From Carassius auratus (lineage: Eukaryota > Chordata > Actinopteri > Cypriniformes > Cyprinidae): a DNA stretch of 64,000 bases. Below are positions 38,255 to 51,268 of the stretch, in pieces. Within the stretch, counting starts at the first letter, position 1. Every line of letters begins with the position of its first letter. The stretch lies in contig NC_039284.1 in NCBI RefSeq assembly GCF_003368295.1, forward strand, positions 17,779,911 through 17,843,910, read 5' to 3'. The notes below the pieces were generated by a model that saw only the letters and a program-made list of their open reading frames with translations, ran no database searches and had not been told where the DNA came from. The position numbers and the translations under genes are program-made.

Positions 38255-38871
38255 GCACATGAGATTTTCCCTCTCTGATCTCTTTTCGTCCATCGGAGCG
38301 GAAGAGAATCTGGACAAATTAGTGTTAGATCAACTTCTGCAGGTTTGTTAGCTGCTGTTTAAGTTGTGGCGTTCATCACTGCATATTTTAAGCACTGGAG
38401 AGATGTTCTCATTGGAATGCTAGCACGTTCCCTGCTTCTGTTGGCTTGAGCCCAGGCCGCTCAATAAACAGACAGATCGGCGAGGTCAGACGGTGAGAAA
38501 GTGACCTTCAGAACTCTTGCGTTCCTGTCTAGCTGAGCTCCATCTCGAGTGCTAGCAAGCTTCAATCAAAGCAGACACGGCTGCACAACAGGCACCTTCT
38601 GTTCACTGTTGGTGGAAAATGCACACAAATCATCAGGATCGTCTCTTGCTGTCATTGGATGAGGGGATCTAACCGCACAGGTGCCATCAAGATGATCACT
38701 GTACCAGTTACTATAACATTATAACTTGTTTTTGAGAGTGTGGATCATTTTTGATGAGTTCAGGATAGCAAACTACCCACTTATTTTTCAAAGGAAATGC
38801 TATGCAGCTTATATACAGTTCACAGTGTGTGAGGGTCCAAAATGTGGAGTGTACAAACTGAGCACACTGCA

Positions 38872-39460
38872 TGGAGACTGTATCCCACAATGCAATGCAC
38901 TCTATTCAACCTTCCATTTCTAGTTTGGAAAATGAACCAGAGGTGATACCAACCTTGGTTTATTTATTTATTTGTATATCTCAGATACTTGTTTTACTCA
39001 AAATTGGATTCAGCATACTGTATTAATGTATGTATCTATTATATTATATAATAATAATAAATAGGATTCCTTATACTGTGCATGGTCTAAGATTACCTCG
39101 ATGACATGGGTTCAAAATATTCAGTATACAATCAAAATACGGTATCCCACAATGCCGTGCACTGGATTCAACCTTACATTTCTAGTTTGGCAAATGATTC
39201 AGAGAGGACTTGCTACTGCCAATACATACGCCAATACAGTGCTGTGAGTATTTAAGACCTGCTGCTGCACAAATACAGTAGCATATATAATCATAACCCA
39301 TAGCAGACCTATACAGGTGGAGCTGGGGGAGGTGGAGGGCTTCAGAGGAACTCTGAAAGCAATAATAATTTATGCAATCTACTCGATTTTCAGTTCACAT
39401 ATTTCATTTCTAGTCTAACAGATGAACCAGAGAGGATACTGTTCAGAGATGATATGACTC
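38872..39460 (+). repeat. three diverged repeat units after the exon
   Basis: TATCCCACAATGC, ATTCAACCTT and CATTTCTAGTTTGG recur at 38881 and at 39143, a spacing of 262 bp. A third CATTTCTAGT followed by GATGAACCAGAGAGGATACT stands at 39405, 228 bp further. These are decayed tandem copies of a dispersed fish repeat. Confidence 0.6.
39303..39343 (+). repeat. dispersed repeat core, copy 2
   Basis: 38 of 41 bases match 4809-4849 (CTATACAGGTGGAGCTGGGG core). It lies between the second and third units of the local array, so both belong to one larger family. Confidence 0.6.
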
Positions 39461-40599
39461 ATGAAAATTAGTATATTTTTACTCAGAATTTAAATCAGTG
39501 TAAAAAAAAAAAACTTGTATGCATTTCTGAGCTTAGATTTTGAACACAGAAAGTATTATAAGGTATGTATATTGTGCACAGAATTTGTGTATTTTGTTTG
39601 TTTGTTTGTTTTATTCAGATAAAATGTGAAGAATAAAAACATCAGGCTGTATAAATAAAGAGTAAAGTGCATACTATGCTTTCAATCAGGCTGCTATGAC
39701 CTGTCAGAACTGAACATTGTAAATATTGAGTCTTCTAAATTATAAAAGCCACAGTGGCTGTAAAAGACTATTAAAACATTCTGCTAGAATTAAGAAGAGA
39801 AGACTAAAGCACACTCTAAATTAATTCAGCATTCATTGATTGAAGATTTTTATCAAATAATTGATTAATTCTCAAAATCCTGGCTTTTGGAATTTGGCTT
39901 GCTCTTTTTCTGTGGTATTATCTTTAGGTTGGCCAGCTGATAAAGTGCTTGTAAAGTCTTTAGTCTAAGTAGGTTTTATTATCTTACATGGTTTAGCTTA
40001 TCCCATAACTCTCCTGATCTTAATTGCTAAACCCTTTTCTTTGTTAATCTGTCCTAGAGGCCACAAATTTATAAGGTGTAGTTCCTTATTTTCATTGTTA
40101 ATTGCTTGAGCAATTTGCAAGCTTTTCTGCGTTGACAGTTCTATGCATTTGTGTGCTGTGGGTTATCAAAAATAGACTATATTATATATGATTGCATATA
40201 TATGCTAGTTTGTAGTTTAACTCTGGTGCTGTGAGAAGTTAATTAACATCTGTTGAAGTTAGATTTTGGTGCTTAGTTAATGCACATCTCCAGCCATGCA
40301 AGTAATCACCAGGATAGCTTATCTTTTTGTAAACGTGTTTTAGATAACGAAACTTTGATTAATATAGGAAATATTAATTCATACCACATTCAGGATTGTT
40401 GTATCTTAAGTCTGTCTTAAGTTTTTGCTATGAACATTTGTCTGTCAGAAATAAGCATCAGAGTATAAATATAATATGGTGAGAATAGCCTTAATGGAGT
40501 GGTCTCCTTGAACCTTTTTTTAATCTAGCAGAATGGTTGAAAATAGCCGTTTAACCCTACTTGTTGTAACCCTGTAAGTTACAGCCCTGCTTTGCGATG

Positions 40600-40960
40600 G
40601 TAAGAGCCAATAGATCTCTTCCAACCGCTTTGTGATAGTGCTGATTTCCTAAGAGCTAATGATGGAGGTTATTAAAGATTCAGGGCTTGAACCGTTCTGC
40701 GGCCGTTACACTAGGCACAGTCGATAGCATGACCTTTTAGCACCGCGGCTCCATCATACGAGCGCTCAGCTGCTCAAATCCAAGCTCTGCTCTCAGACAG
40801 ATACTGCTGCCTCGCAGGGCACTAGAGGAGCACTAATCTCTAAATCGAGCTCTTCCTCAATCCGCTTGAAAGTAGATAGGAAGCGTTCAGTCATGGAGTC
40901 CACTGTCCTCATAATGACATCAGCTGGACCTGTGATTTCAAACCGACTGCACCATAGTCA
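40600..40960. other. non-repetitive intronic block
   Basis: CpG-containing, balanced composition, no repeat or coding signature. Candidate conserved non-coding sequence by context only. Confidence 0.2.
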
Positions 40961-41340
40961 TGGACAGTGTGATTTCATGACGTGTTTTTGATCCTAGGTT
41001 GCACAGATTGGATGCAAGTTATCTCCATTAGGATGTTTAATTAATCAGTATTAAATATTTAAAAAATATCCTTTCTTAATAAATAGTTATTTTTATTATT
41101 GTTTATATCTGCACACACATATATAGAATTAGTATTATGTATGTTGTTTGTTGTTAAATAAAAACAACAATAATAATGTTTTTACATTTTATTAAATATT
41201 TTTGTTATTTATTAAATATAATAGTAATGCAAAATTTATACACACAATTATTTAGTATTATCATTATTATTAAATAAAATAATATATGTTTTTAAATAAT
41301 AATAATTAGTTTTTAGTACTAATTATACATATTTTTATTT

Positions 41341-41406
41341 ATTATTTAAACTATTATTATTATTATTATTATCATTATTCGAAATTTAATTATGTATTAT
41401 TTAAAC

Positions 41407-41442
<36 letters not shown>

Positions 41443-41531
41443 CATTATTCGAAATTTAATTATTTATTATTTAAACTATTATTATTATTATTATTATTAC
41501 TATTAAACAATTATTTATTTATTTATTTATT
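41341..41531. repeat. minisatellite with an expanding ATT core, then (TTTA)n
   Basis: Units start with ATTATTTAAACTATT at 41341, 41396 and 41466, each followed by an ATT run. The first two also share ATCATTATTCGAAATTTAAT. The spacings of 55 and 70 bp differ by 15 bp, that is five ATT units. A TTTA run follows to 41531. Confidence 0.85.
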
Positions 41532-42029
41532 TCCATCAATATCATACTCTTCTTTCTGTCCTGTCCTGTTTCATTTTAAAATATTTGTAATTCCATGACA
41601 GAATGTGAACAACATTAATATAGAAAGCAAGTTTCTAGACATATTTGAATGTGCTTTACTGTGGCTCTTTTCAGTAGGCTTTTTCTCTGTCCATCCGTCC
41701 CCTCCTCTCAGCTCTCCTCAGGTCAGCGAGCGAAGGATGTGAAATTGCTTTTCCCTCCATGGCCATTGACCACCTTGTGTCAGATTCATGTGTGCAGACC
41801 GGAGAAGCCAGCAGATTTTTACAGTGAGCGCGAGGCTTCTCTTCTTGTACGGCCGACATTACCTTGATGCTAAACAATGGCACCACCTGCCCTCGGCTCT
41901 TTGATAATACAGTTAATGTGCTTTCGGACGTGTTATCACTCTCTTATCTCGATAGTCTTTGACTCCGCTCTCAGATTCAACTGATAACGAGGTTTCACAT
42001 TTGACAGTAAATGAAGTAACTCCCCTTTT

Positions 42030-42800
42030 CATCTGCATTTATATTCATATTATTATTCAGTTCAACAGATGGCCATTTATCCATTTTGCCACGCTAATAG
42101 CTGTTATCATTTAACTTCTGTATGTAAATAGGCATATGTTGCCAAATTTTTCACTTGTCTGAGTTTTTCATCCCTCTCTGCTTGGCTTCTGCGCCGAGTG
42201 ATTAGTTCATCTCCAATAATTAATACGTGATGGATGCACAAGCATCTTTCCCAGATTAATGGCCAGGTTTGTAGTTACGGTCGATGCAAATTGAGAGGCG
42301 CCGATAACATCACGCCGCTTGGGATTTTCTTATTGAGTTTTCGAGGTGGTGGCAAAGCTGCTTTCGAAAGGACCTTGTCGCCAGGTCATCCTGCTTCGTT
42401 CGTGCACCGATGACATCACACACGGGCAGCTGTCTGTTTTGTAATTGAGATGTGTATGTTTGCTTTTGTCTAACAGATGGCACCGAGTGCTTACGCTGAT
42501 GGCTAGGAAAATAATAATTGCATTATTCTGGCCAAAAGAATATTAGCTTCTGGAATATGGCCATTTGCAGCCGGCACCCATGCCAGTACAGCATATGCAT
42601 TTGCATGGACGAGATATCCAAGGAAATTGATACATCTGGAATAAAGCGTCCTCATCTGCCTCGTAGGATTTAGATTTAACCGCGTTCCCGTTCCGTAACT
42701 GCAGGCTTAGCCGTGGTACAGTACTCACGGTGACATCTGAAGACTGCATATCATGTACCATATGGTGGAGGAATTTGCCGCTCTTAGTTTGGCAATAGTG
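42030..42800. promoter_or_regulatory. candidate enhancer block rich in developmental TF motifs
   Basis: This unique block has two exact octamers (ATGCAAAT at 42284-42291 and its complement at 42599-42606). It has two exact copies of AACAGATGGC (42064-42073 and 42472-42481), whose CAGATGG is a neurogenic bHLH E-box. TAATTAAT-type homeodomain sites are also present. No repeat or protein signature. The motif density and location in an npas3 intron suggest a neural enhancer; this is inference. Confidence 0.35.
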
Positions 42801-44050
42801 ACGGCTCTGGATTGCCTCCAGGCCGCTGAAAGTGTGCTTCCATTTCCTGTTGTGAGAAAGAGCGTCTCTTTTATTTGGCTATAGACCCCTCTGCCCTGTC
42901 TTCATTCAGTGCTGTTGGGATTGTGCTGTAGGTGTCAGGGGAGCACGTGTGTCCACCAAAGGCTCAACCATCACGGTCCGCCCTCCTCCCCATCACTCAG
43001 CCGCTTCAGCCAGGGAGACTCGAGGAATATCGAATCTATTAGCATAAATGTCTGGCCGATTGTCTGATCACATCTCTGTGAGTCTGTTGCCCTCCATCTC
43101 ATTCCTTCCTCTCTCTCTTGTTGTGTCTCTATCATTTATCCTCTGAAGTGATGCTTTTGAATGTCATTAGCATGACTAGCGAAGCTAAATGGGTGGATCT
43201 CGGTCAAGAACATGTGCCTCATATTTCATCCCAAACTTTAAAGAAGGACTTAAGACATTTTAATACAATTATGATACATGTATGATTTCTCTGTTTAGAA
43301 AAAAACATACATTTATTAGCAAATGCGCATCAAGATCTATCAAATATTGTGTAAAAAAATCATTAAATGTTTTTGAGTTTTATTGTCATTTTTTTTTAGT
43401 TTATTAAATTTAATCTAAAAAATGTAGTTGAGCTGTTGCTCATAAATGTAATTAATATCTATTTCTTATTATTTTTAAATGAAATTCTCCTTTTCTTTAT
43501 TCTTTAATTTCTTCTTGATTTTGGGGTGAAATTTGACCCGAAATTATTTTGTGAAATATCTGAATGATTAAATTTGTATTTTTTTTATTATTATTATCTT
43601 TTTTTATGTATAGTAAATCATAAATATTTCATATAATAGATCATAATAAAAAATGATTTAATTCAAATATTTTATTTAGTTTATTTCTTCTTTATTTGGG
43701 GGTGAAATTAGATTTTTTTTCAATCATCCATTCATTCACCATAAATATGATGCATGTTTTATAAATAGGTCTGTTTTTTGTTGAACTGGTGCTTATCAAT
43801 TATATTAATATAGAATAGAATATATTAAAGAAAATAAAATGCATTTAATCTTTCTCTTTTTTTTTTACTTCTTATATTTCATATCATATACACATTTTCT
43901 TGATATTTTGTCGTTATATACATATATACTTATTTTTTATTTATCAACTCAATTATTGCTTACTGTTATTCACTGTTTAAAACAATTAAGTTCATAGTAA
44001 TCCATTGTCACCAGCTAAATTTGAGAATAACCAGTCAGGCCCTGAACAAT

Positions 44051-45490
44051 TAGCCTGTTATCCTGCACGAGAACGTCCGCGTCCTCAACGCCCCTCATCT
44101 CGCATGTGTCAATGTTTACAAATAGATTAAATGAAACGGGACAAATTTATTCTTGACAAACTATATATATCATTATAAAGATCTAAGCCTCAAGCATCGA
44201 CGACAGATCGCTGTTTTTCAATGGAAAGCTTATAAAGACTGTATTTGCTACATTTGTGTAAGCAGTACACATCAAAACATGAATAATGGAAACGCTGTAC
44301 ATACCAGATCTGTCGTAATAACGAGTCATAAACACATCCACAGCTGTAAAAACCCAGTTTAGTAAGAAAGGTAAGGGTCCACTGAAAGCCATCCCATGGA
44401 GCATGTTAAGTCCAATGAAGCAATAACGTTGAAATATGGATCATAATTCTTTGTTTACGCTTCAGTTCTTCAGCGACAGAACTGTTTGCGTCCATTATGG
44501 AACAACTCATGGTCAGAAACTGTGTCTTGGTAGTAAAAAAAGGCATAGTTTTGGCTCTCTATCGTGACACTCTGACGCACCTGTCAGCTGATGGAGGCGG
44601 AACTTATAGCGATTCACTTTTTCTTTATTTGTTTTAGTTTTCAACAGTTTTTATATATGTGAGAGTGTGTTTTATGTTGAATGTGAATGTATCTGCATGA
44701 TTACCATCTGTTTGAGTGCAAATCAGCACAAATCAACTCGCTATTACTGTGTATTCACAGCTCTCACAGCTATAGATGACCGCCATCTATATGAATAGAG
44801 AAGTGGATTATTGACTTTATGGTTTATTTATATTATTATCATCTCTATAACTGGCCATCAGCACATCCGCACTTATTTGCATTGTAATTCATTCAGGATC
44901 TCAAGATGTTCTGTAATTGGCATACAAAGTGAAATCTTTTTTTATTTATTTTTCTTACTCAAATTATTCTTATTCTTTTTTCTAGTGCTTATATAAATCA
45001 ATTATATGATTTCTAAGTTTCTGTCTAATCTCCTATAATAAAAAAAAATGCAGTGGTATGTTTCGTGATAAAAATAGTTTGTAGAAGCCTTCAATACAGT
45101 TGCTAAATATTTTTTTATATTTGGGAGGTGTAGACATAGTCTCAGAAAAATAATAGCAGGAATCTTATTTTTCATGATATATTCTTCAGATTTGAAATAG
45201 AATCTTATGAGACATATGACTTTCGGACCCATTAATTTTCTAGAATGCTCCAGGACTGATTTTGTGTATTTTTATATCAAATAAAAATAATTCAGTGTGG
45301 TAAAAAAAAAAATGTCTATAACTTTTAATAGTTTTGAGGATTATCAAATCTGGTTGATAAAAAGTAAAACCCAAAGGGTCTTCTTTCCAAAGACACCAAA
45401 ATGATGTGTAACAACCATAAGTAAGGAACTGTTACAATTTGACTTTCCCCTGTGAATCCCATAATGGGGGGTGCTGGCTAACAGGTTTAA
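44051..45490. mobile_element. old TIR element of about 1.44 kb
   Basis: CCTGTTATCCTGCAC at 44054-44068 and GTGCTGGCTAACAGG at 45471-45485 are inverted repeats matching at 13 of 15. GGTTTAA closes the right end and ATTAG precedes the left, so a TTAA target is possible. The interior has stop-rich frames only. A piggyBac-type or other TTAA element is possible; the assignment is open. Confidence 0.4.
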
Positions 45491-45589
45491 CAATGGAGAA
45501 TAATTTCACTGGCTATTAGAACAGCCCATCAAGGTAGACTTGGAAATATTACTAAATGGATAATAAGTATTCATTTATTTATGATGCTG

Positions 45590-45870
45590 TGGCTGCTGAG
45601 GGTCAGCATTTGCATGTGAGCCTGCAGCGGTGTGGCGAGAGACAGGGGCAGAGGAAGGTCATGTTTAATTGAGCCTCCCGCGATCCACAGCGCTCCCAGA
45701 ACTGCCCCTCCTGTTCCCGCTCTCACCCCCAGCTCACTGAGAGTCACGGAGGAGCTGTCACTGCTCATCATGCCCCTCTGGAACAATGAAGCTTTGTGTA
45801 TTAGCAACTCTTTTGAAGCTTTTTTATTGTTGGTAATGGAAAAGATTGAGATTTGAACAGGAGAAGATGA
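45590..45870. other. non-repetitive intronic block
   Basis: Balanced composition between AT-rich stretches, with no repeat and no protein-family resemblance in either strand. Candidate conserved sequence by context only. Confidence 0.2.
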
Positions 45871-47229
45871 TGATCTTTGATCAGGTCTTCTTGTAGGCTT
45901 TAAATTCTTAAGCATCCACTTATATATAATAAGCTTATATTACATTTTATTTAAATAATATTTCTTATTAATATTGATTCATATAGTTATAAATTATATA
46001 ATATTATTTACTTTTATTATTTTATTTCAAAAAAATATTTTTAACTATTTAACATATTGCTTTAATCGTTTTGAATCTGCTTGGCCAAAATTATTATGAT
46101 GCCTTTTAACATGTATTTATTTGGGAAATAAATCAAACTTTTCATTGCATTTACATCCAGATGCATCAAATATTGTTACTAATACATTTTATTTTCTTAA
46201 TTTTGTATAAAATAAACTATTTTTCTTATAGCAAACTCATTTTTTTACATTACAATTTTTTTATTATATTACAAAACAGATTACAGCTATGATCTATTTT
46301 GTATTATATATTTTCATTTTAAGTTGTGCTTTAATTCAATTCAATTCTTCAATTCTAAACAAGTAGGCTTACTTTTTTATAGACAGTTTAAAAATGTACT
46401 TTGTTATTTTGTAGTATTATTTCTGTTGTAATTTACTTTTCGCATGTATGACTTTTACAAATAAACAGTATGATTGTACATTAGTAAACCGATAATAATA
46501 AGAAACAAAGCTATTCCTTTGTAACTTTTATAAACCGTTTTGGATTTCTTATCCATAATTATTTTTGTCGTTACAATTCTAAAAATGAAAAGACCTGTTC
46601 CATATTTAGACGGTTTATGTGTTATTCTTATTCAAAGGTTTTTATCTCCGCCACTGAATAACCACCCACACATGTCGCCCACATGGGACTGACAAAATGG
46701 TGATGGGTGGAGGCGTTTCCCTGCTTCTACAACAAATGTGACTTAAAAACATTAATAATTCACAACATTTAAATTGATAAGTGCTCTGAGCAAAACACTA
46801 CAAGGGCACTTTGAAAAGCAAATAGCGACCTAGTGAAGAAATAGATTTTCCCAATGACTGCATGACGCATCTTTTGACTGCACTGCGTCCAAGTGCTTGA
46901 CAGAGATAATCTCAGCAATCCCACAGGTGACCTTATCGTTCTCAGCAGGGCAGGCTCATCCGCGCTCCTGTCTTTGTGCATGTCAAGGTTTCCTGGGCGG
47001 CGTCCTTTGGGGAACCAGAGTTAGACCTTCTCCATCTTGATGTCAAGCTGGAAAGATTATGGAAAAGAGGAAGTATCAGCAGTAATCTCAAAGTCAACAA
47101 AGACCATTCATAATTGGATGAATGAAAAATTAAAACTGCGGTAGATAGTCTGGCATGGTTATTATTGAACAATAGATGCCGTTCTGTGCTTAAGTGACGT
47201 GACTGCAATGAGAGTCAGTGGAACTGAGA

Positions 47230-47258
47230 GATGAAGAGAAAGAGAGAAAGAGAGAGAG
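47230..47258. repeat. purine-rich (GA)n-like tract
   Basis: Interrupted AGAGAAAG/GAGAGAGAG run of about 29 bp. Confidence 0.8.
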
Positions 47259-47435
47259 TTTATGACTGTAGAAGTGGGAGTGAAGAACAGATGGTTTGGA
47301 GGCACATTGTCAAGGTCAGGGAACTTTAGAACGGTTTTTCCTGCACCTTTCGTATTAGATCCTTTTATCTTTATAGATGCTTGCACCTTTGATAGTCATT
47401 GGATTTATCTACTCAGTATTAGTCTGAACATTTAT

Positions 47436-47915
47436 TGTTACGTGATGGTTCTTTTAAGATCCATGGAACCTTTCCATTGCACAAAAGGTTCTTTATAATG
47501 AAAATATAATGATTCTTTAAATAGTTCAAATGTTCTTTACACTAACCGTTTACAGAACTGTTCACTGTGGAACCAAAAATACAAAAACACCCTTTTGGAA
47601 CCTTTCTTGAGTTGAGGTTCTTATGTGAGTGAAGGTTCTTTATTGGCATCAATGGTCCCATAACAAACCTAAAGGTTCCATGGAACCACTGAAGGTTCTT
47701 TAAGAAAAATGGTTCTTTTAAGAACCTTTCACTGAAAGGTTATTTTTGGTTGTGAATTAACATATATTTATATAATACAGAATGTTCTTTTCCATAGGAA
47801 ATAAATCTTCTTCATAGGCATTGATGTTTCCATGAAGAACCTTAAACATCCATCAAACCTTTCCATTAAACATAAAGTTCTTTAAAGTGGTCCTTTAGGT
47901 TATTAAAATGCTCTT
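47436..47915 (+). repeat. GGTTC-rich dispersed repeat
   Basis: The stretch repeats AAGGTTCTTT, GGAACCTTTC, CCATGGAACC and AAGAACCTTT in both orientations and can fold on itself. The part at 47810-47860 matches 141-205 in the opposite orientation. It is a known style of cyprinid MITE-like repeat without coding capacity. Confidence 0.65.
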
Positions 47916-48689
47916 CAGACTAATGAAAACTGGTTTACACATTTCTTGGACTGACACAGCTAGCGGTTTCTATAAGACAGGCCGTTAAAAACAAGAGGAC
48001 TTGGTGACATCAGCTGAAAATGAAAAAGATTATTGACTGTTTTTCTCTTTATTCTTTGAAATTGTGTTTGCACAATATTTTCAGAAACAAGTAAAAAATA
48101 GGTGAATTTCTAAGTGCAGTTTTTAGATCTTTTTGACTTGATTACTTCAATGACGTGATTTTTTTTTTTTATTAAAAGCCTGTTAAATGATTACATGAAA
48201 TCTGTTTTAATGAATTAGACAATTAGCTATTGTATTTAATAATACCTTCTACTTGTTGTTTCCCACTTTCCATATGAATGGTAGTGTAACTTTAACAAAA
48301 TAACAAAATGTAAATTCATTTGAAAATAAAATATATTCTCATTTGTTGAGTACCATTTGAAAGAAATCTGATTATATATTATCTTTAAACAATTGTTCAT
48401 AATAACACAAGCTGTATCAGTCCTGGCTAAATGCTAATGGCACAGTAGGTGTGCGAATGATCAATTGTCTGCTGTTTTTGCAGTAAATTCAGATTTCTGT
48501 ATTAATAATGCAGGTAAACATCTCTAAACCATATCAGTGTCCTTGAAAAACTACTACACACTAAGAGTATACACACGCCAAAATGTTGAGCTACTTTTTT
48601 CTCTTCTTCTCTTATTTTCTTTATTTATTTTGTGTAGTTCTTTAGCATTTAAGACTTATCTATATGCATAGATAATTTGGTGTGATTAA

Positions 48690-49080
48690 ATAGGTCGTTT
48701 TAGCCGTGTAATATCCACACCCAGTGTCCTATATTTAGTGTGAGGTGTGTTAGCATACACCTGTCTGCAGCGTGTGGGTTAGCATGGCGGCTATCGCTGA
48801 TCTCTAAGGGCTCTATGATAAGCACAATGCCCAGATTCCTCCTCATCTCTAGACTGATACGGCCCCTCTCATTTCAGATGTCTGCCTGCCGTTATTAATG
48901 TCAGGCGGAGGATCTAGCCGATAGTATCTCCAGAGTGCTGACACCAGGCTTTCCCAGCCGTCTTTGATCTGAACGGAGATCAGGAACGGGAATATGGGAT
49001 TGGAAATACAGCTGTGTAGTGCGGATAGCTTACTCAGAATGAGGGAGGATTTGATCGCGCTGTTTCAGAAATTTGAGATT
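48690..49080. other. non-repetitive intronic block
   Basis: CpG-bearing unique sequence with no coding or repeat signature. Candidate conserved sequence by context only. Confidence 0.2.
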
Positions 49081-49511
49081 ATTTGTTGGGTGTTTTATCA
49101 AATTGAGAAAAACATGTTTGTTTATATGACACCTGTGGTTTGTAGATGAGACTGATGTTTATCAATAGTATTATTTGAAGAAGAGCTTTCTATCTTTGTT
49201 GAACATCTTAAAAATAATAAATAAATCCACCCCTGCAAAAAAATAATTCTCATTACTGTAATACAGTAGTTATTTTTATTTTGAATCAGCAGTGAATACA
49301 GTTATGATTGAGTGAGATTTATAGCATTATGACAATTGGAGAAAAATGTTATTATTTGGAAAAGCTATAAAAAACCTATAAGGTTGAGAGGTGAAGAGTA
49401 TTCGCTCCTGACCACTAGAGTGCCATAGAACTTCTGCTGATGTGACGGATTGATAATCAACATTTAAAAACATACATCTGTTTAAATATACCGGCTTATA
49501 TTAGGCTGTAG

Positions 49512-49512
<1 letters not shown>

Positions 49513-49544
<32 letters not shown>

Positions 49545-49566
49545 ATTTATTTATTTATTTATTATT
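49513..49566. repeat. (GT)n(TTTA)n microsatellite
   Basis: About 14 GT units pass into TTTA and TTA repeats. Confidence 0.9.
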
Positions 49567-49654
49567 ATATTATTTATTATTATTTATTTTTATTATTTAC
49601 TTCATTAAAGACGTTCACTGTGAAAAACAAAAAATATATATTTCTTAAGATTTC

Positions 49655-49790
49655 TTAAGGATCTTCTGACTCTGAAAATTAAGCTTTGCGTCACAGGAAT
49701 AGACAATATTTTATAATATACCAAAATCAAAATGGTTATTTTAAATCATAATAATATTACTGATTTTACAGTATAAAAACTGCCTTGGTG
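49655..49790 (-). repeat. decayed copy of the cyprinid interspersed repeat
   Basis: The minus strand shows CCTGTGACGCAAAGCTTAAT, TTTTCAGAGTCAGAAGATCC and a preceding ATTTAAAATAACC, matching the family signature with many changes. Confidence 0.5.
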
Positions 49791-50678
49791 AGCATGATAC
49801 ATTTTTTAAAATAAATATATGTTAATATTACTTTTATTCACTCACACAAAAAGAGCAAATTAATTAAAGGAATAAATTAATGGAATTTATTCAAACTTGC
49901 TGTAATGTTGTTAATGTTGTCTTGTTTTTGCACAGTTAAAATCAGCTTGAAGATAAAAAGTCAGTGCTTTCGACGTACAGTTAGCCTCTTTAAAGTAAAA
50001 TGCTATTCATTACACATAAGGTGTGCCCCCTTGCTATGTGGCAGGGCCATAAAGCCAGTAATAACCTTTTTATCAGAAGCCAGGGTGACACCTTAATGTG
50101 ACACATCCACCCAGATGCTGCAAAAGAGAAAATGCATTTGTAATCTCCTCCATGTATTAGAAACGGGAAACCCATCATATAAGGATATAACAAGGGCTGA
50201 TGAGCCCCTGCGACTCGTGCCATGAGGAATAATAGATGAAGGTTGACCCTCTCAGAGAGGAGAGCACAGAGTCATGGACAGCGGGTCCCTATCCCATCTC
50301 TCACTTTAGAAAATAAGAGCATCATTGAGCACTGAGAGGAGAGAGAAGGTCAAGAGAAGGAGGAGAGCAAGGGCTACAGGAATCAAACAATGGCTGTTTT
50401 CAAACTTTTGTAGTGTCAGCTAAGGTTTATTGCACCAGAACACAGACATATTTTAGTATTCAAAGCATTCTCTTTGTATTTTGCCACTTTTTTATAAATT
50501 ATTAAATTATAACATTTAATAATATATATAATGTGCTCATACTTTGTGTACAGTTTACAAGGTTAAGACACATTTTATATAAATGTTTACATTTATTAGA
50601 TATTTCCCCCCTTGTTAACATGTCCTATTTAAACAGGAAGTTGTGACAGGGCATATTGATTCTTCCTCTCTTGCTCTC

Positions 50679-50680
<2 letters not shown>

Positions 50681-50738
<58 letters not shown>
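50681..50738. repeat. (ATT)n microsatellite
   Basis: About 19 TTA/ATT units. Confidence 0.96.
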
Positions 50739-50740
<2 letters not shown>

Positions 50741-50847
50741 TATAGTTAACCAATTGTTTGGCCCATTTTCCCAGAAGATAAATACTTTTTTTAGTGCTAG
50801 ATATTATATAAATATAGAGTTTTTTTAATCTTATATATTATATATGT

Positions 50848-51083
50848 GGTAACACTTTACAATAAGGTTCCATTTGTTAATATTAGTTACTGTATTAACT
50901 AACATGAATAAGCGATGAACAATTCATTTATTACAATATGTATTATTCTTTGTTAATGACAATACAGTTGTTCACAAGCACAGCTTTTGATTTTAATAAT
51001 GCATTAATAAATGTTGAAATTGCTGCAGAAGCATTGTTCATTCTTAATATATGTTAACTAATTAACCTTATTTTAAAGTGTAT
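50848..51083 (+). mobile_element. MITE, GGTAACACTTTACAATAAGG family
   Basis: The left end is GGTAACACTTTACAATAAGG and the right end AACCTTATTTTAAAGTG, inverted copies with small changes. The interior has GTTAATATTAGTTACTGTAT and AATAATGCATTAATAAATGT, typical of an abundant fish MITE. The right terminus has decayed into AT repeats, so no target duplication is visible. A diverged relative lies at 58555-58765. Confidence 0.65.
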
Positions 51084-51268
51084 ATATAATAACAATAATA
51101 TATATATATAATAAATATATATATATACATTTCTTTCCTGTTTTCTGCAAGATACTTTATAATAGATTAGCTTAAGATAATCTTCAAAGAGGATATAAAT
51201 TAAAAGTTTAAATTTTCTATATGTATGGATAATTTTTATTTTATTGGATCTTTAATGTTTAATTTAGT

